From Actinomycetospora termitidis (GTDB lineage Bacteria > Actinomycetota > Actinomycetes > Mycobacteriales > Pseudonocardiaceae), in assembly GCF_030286555.1 (NCBI RefSeq), contig NZ_JASVWF010000009.1, forward strand, positions 62,001 to 126,000: a stretch of DNA of 64,000 nucleotides, written 5' to 3'. Below, in pieces: positions 62,298-64,000 of the stretch; the stretch's first letter is position 1, and every line of letters begins with the position of its first letter. The notes under the pieces are model-generated. The model was not told where the DNA came from and searched no databases. It saw only the letters and a program-made list of their open reading frames with translations. Position numbers and translations under genes: made by a program.

Positions 62298-63073
62298 GCG
62301 GTCGCGGCGTCGCGGACCCGGGCGCGCTCGCGCAGGCGCTCCAGGGTCTGCGAGAGCAGCCGGGAGACGTGCATCTGCGAGATCCCGAGCTTCTCGGCGA
62401 TCTCGGACTGCGTCTTCTCGTGGACGAAACGGAGCACGAGGATCGTCCGCTCCCGCTCGGGGAGCGTCCCGACGAGGTCGCGGACGAGGGCCCGGGACTC
62501 GACGTGCGCGAGGTCCGGGTCGTCGTGGCCGAGCACGTCGGAGACGGTGGTGTCGGTGCCCTGGGTCAGCGTCGAGTCCAGGGAGTCCGGGCGGTAGGAG
62601 TGGTGCGCGGAGATCGCTTCGATGACCTCCTCGCGGTCGATCCCGAGGTGCTCCGCGAGCTCGGTCGCCGTGGGGGCGCGACCGAGCTGCTGGCCGAGCG
62701 TGGTCGACGCGGTGCCGACCTGGAGGTAGCGGTCCTTCACCCCGCGCGGGGTGCGGATCGCCCAGGCGGCGTCGCGGAAGTGCCGCCGGACCTCGCCCAT
62801 CATGGTGGGGACGGCGTAGGACAGGAAGTCGCGACCCTGCTCCGGGTCGAACCGGCGCAGGGCGTGCAGCAGTCCGATGGCCGCGACCTGCTCGAGGTCG
62901 TCCACGGACTCGCCGCGCCGGGAGAAGCGTCGCGCGATGTTCCGGGCGACCGGACGGAAGGCGTCGGTCAGCTCGGCGGTCAGGACGTCGCGACGGGGGT
63001 CGCCCTCGGCCAGGGAGGCGAGCTCGTCCAGCTGGGGGGCGTAGTGGTCATAGGCAGAAGTGCGTTCGGACAC
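62264..63073 (-). CDS. RNA polymerase sigma factor, SigB/SigF/SigG family
   Basis: A 269-residue group 3 sigma factor. Region 2 shows RFSRRGESVDDLEQVAAIGL and FLSYAVPTMMGEVRRHFRD; region 3 RTPRGVKDRYL; region 4 LPERERTILVLRFVHEKTQSEIAEK and the HTH ISQMHVSRLLSQTLERLR, here in part. GCGAGGT lies upstream of the GTG at 63073. Such factors control stress or sporulation genes and are usually held by an anti-sigma factor, but none is adjacent, so control must come from elsewhere. Confidence 0.94.
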   Translation of the reverse strand: MSERTSAYDHYAPQLDELASLAEGDPRRDVLTAELTDAFRPVARNIARRFSRRGESVDDLEQVAAIGLLHALRRFDPEQGRDFLSYAVPTMMGEVRRHFRDAAWAIRTPRGVKDRYLQVGTASTTLGQQLGRAPTATELAEHLGIDREEVIEAISAHHSYRPDSLDSTLTQGTDTTVSDVLGHDDPDLAHVESRALVRDLVGTLPERERTILVLRFVHEKTQSEIAEKLGISQMHVSRLLSQTLERLRERARVRDAATAQPAATVARTA

Positions 63074-63233
63074 GGGCAGACCTCGCAGACACGCGCGAGC
63101 GTTCCGTCTGGCTGCGATGTGAACTCAGACGGGGGAGCAGACGGGACGCATCGATCGCGCGTCCCGGACAGGGACTGTCGGCTCAACCCCTCGGCACCTG
63201 GGTGTCCCGGGTACGCAAACGTGAAACCTGGCC

Positions 63234-63265
63234 CGACGGCGGGACCGGGGGTGGACCCGCCGTCG
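63234..63265 (-). terminator. Hairpin after the alcohol dehydrogenase-like gene
   Basis: CGACGGCGGG and CCCGCCGTCG pair perfectly over 10 bp around a 12-base loop, nine bases past the dehydrogenase stop. Confidence 0.7.
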
Positions 63266-63273
63266 GGAACGGG

Positions 63274-64000
63274 TCAGCGCGTGAAGACGATCTTCCCGGC
63301 GGTCTCGCCGTCGGACATCGCCCGGAACCCCTTGGCGGCCTCGGTCATCGGCAGCTCCTGCCCGATCTCGGGCGTGATGCCGGTGGTGGCGACGAAGTCG
63401 AGCAGGTCGCGCAGCTCGTCGAGCGTGCCCATCGTGGAGCCGACGAGGTTCTTCTGGAGGAAGAACATCTGGGCGAGCTCGGCGGGCGGCTGGTTGCCCG
63501 AGGTGGCGCCGGAGCAGACGATCGTGCCGCCCGGCACCAGGGAGCGCACCGAGTGCTTCCAGGTGGCCTCGCCGACGGTCTCGAAGACCGCCTGGACCTT
63601 GCCGGGCAGCTTCCCGTTCGACTCGAAGACCTGGTGGGCGCCCAGCCGCAGCGCCAGCTCGCGCTTCTCCTCGGAGCGGCCGGTGACCCACACCTGCATG
63701 CCCGCGGCGCGCCCGAGGGCGATGAGCGCGGTGGAGACGCCACCCGAGGCACCCTGCACCAGCATCGTCTGGCCGCCGCGCAGCCCGGACTTGGTGAACA
63801 GCATCCGGTAGGCGGTCAGCCACGCGGTGCCCATGACGGCGCCGGAGACCGCGGACATGGCCTCGGGCCGCGGGAGGGCGTTGCGCTTCGGGACGACGAC
63901 GTAGTCGGCGAAGCTGCCCTGCGCCCACTCGGTCAGCATCTTGCGCTGCGGGTCGAGGGTCTCGTCGCCCTTCCAGTCCGGGTCGCCCATCAGCGAGTGC
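63274..64000 (-). CDS. Zinc-type alcohol dehydrogenase/quinone reductase-like protein, 5' end outside window
   Basis: The C-terminal 240 or so residues of a medium-chain dehydrogenase. The cofactor domain has the Rossmann-type LVQGASGGVSTALIALGRAA and a following VTGRSEEKRELALRLGAHQV, which suits NADP(H). The reading frame is open through the right edge, so the N-terminal catalytic domain, including any zinc ligands, is not visible. DPQRKMLTEWAQGSFADYVVVP is the junction region. Whether it is zinc-dependent cannot be judged. Confidence 0.88.
   Translation of the reverse strand, partial: HSLMGDPDWKGDETLDPQRKMLTEWAQGSFADYVVVPKRNALPRPEAMSAVSGAVMGTAWLTAYRMLFTKSGLRGGQTMLVQGASGGVSTALIALGRAAGMQVWVTGRSEEKRELALRLGAHQVFESNGKLPGKVQAVFETVGEATWKHSVRSLVPGGTIVCSGATSGNQPPAELAQMFFLQKNLVGSTMGTLDELRDLLDFVATTGITPEIGQELPMTEAAKGFRAMSDGETAGKIVFTR

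Noticed and set aside
1-64000. tRNA, rRNA, insertion sequences and replication origin
   Set aside because: Looked for but nothing with tRNA-like GTTCRA arms and cloverleaf, rRNA signature, transposase motif or DnaA-box cluster was seen by eye. A tRNAscan-SE and ISfinder run would settle this.

Overview
The window is about 64 kb of very GC-rich DNA with GTG and TTG starts, four-base ATGA and GTGA gene overlaps, and little space between genes. This is typical of an actinomycete. Gene content (two clpP genes, FtsK-free Clp block, RNase E/G with long disordered arms, gpgP/octT next to rsfS, DbpA-like DEAD helicase, SigB/F-type sigma factor) points to the Pseudonocardiales/Mycobacteriales side of the phylum, probably a Pseudonocardiaceae member. 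The genus is an inference from general likeness only. No rRNA, tRNA, CRISPR array, integrase or transposase was seen.

The backbone follows, from memory, the Mycobacterium tuberculosis order from Rv2462c to Rv2404c. Left part (1-11273): the 5' part of nadE, a small ORF, an aldo/keto reductase, then tig-clpP1-clpP2-clpX (protein folding and proteolysis). A formate-flavoured insert follows: a Tat-type esterase, fdhD, an OFA-family MFS transporter and its 39-residue partner. Centre-left (11295-25371): folC, a DUF4233 protein, ndk, the B12-binding radical SAM/DUF2344 pair, RNase E/G, rplU-rpmA-obgE, proB and proA.

From about 25.4 to 43.1 kb the conserved order is broken by accessory DNA. It holds a membrane-anchored HTH protein, two paralogous multi-pass membrane proteins, a minus-strand run (lipoprotein hydrolase, response regulator, an odd double-decker histidine kinase, acyl-CoA synthetase, HhH protein), a cysteine-free L32 gene with a Zur-like site, a lower-GC two-gene island of unknown function (36701-39014), a RecQ-phosphoribosyltransferase fusion, and an IdeR-box-controlled PPOX protein followed by a methyltransferase.

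The conserved order resumes at 43.2 kb with MoxR-CoxE, nadD, a YdeI-like protein, a FIST protein, rsfS, gpgP, octT, comEA-comEC, thrC under a SAM-I riboswitch, holA, rpsT, lepA, a DEAD-box helicase, an FAD/NAD(P)-binding protein, a SigB/F-family sigma factor, and the 3' part of a zinc-type alcohol dehydrogenase/quinone reductase.

The points most worth following up are the lower-GC two-gene island with a glycine-zipper/coiled-coil protein and a partner carrying a GKGFGGPNHR...SGHD motif; a 56-bp palindromic repeat present three times in intergenic DNA; the tandem-duplicated sensor kinase; the Zur-like site on leaderless rpmF; and the SAM-I riboswitch whose closing helix overlaps the thrC Shine-Dalgarno sequence.
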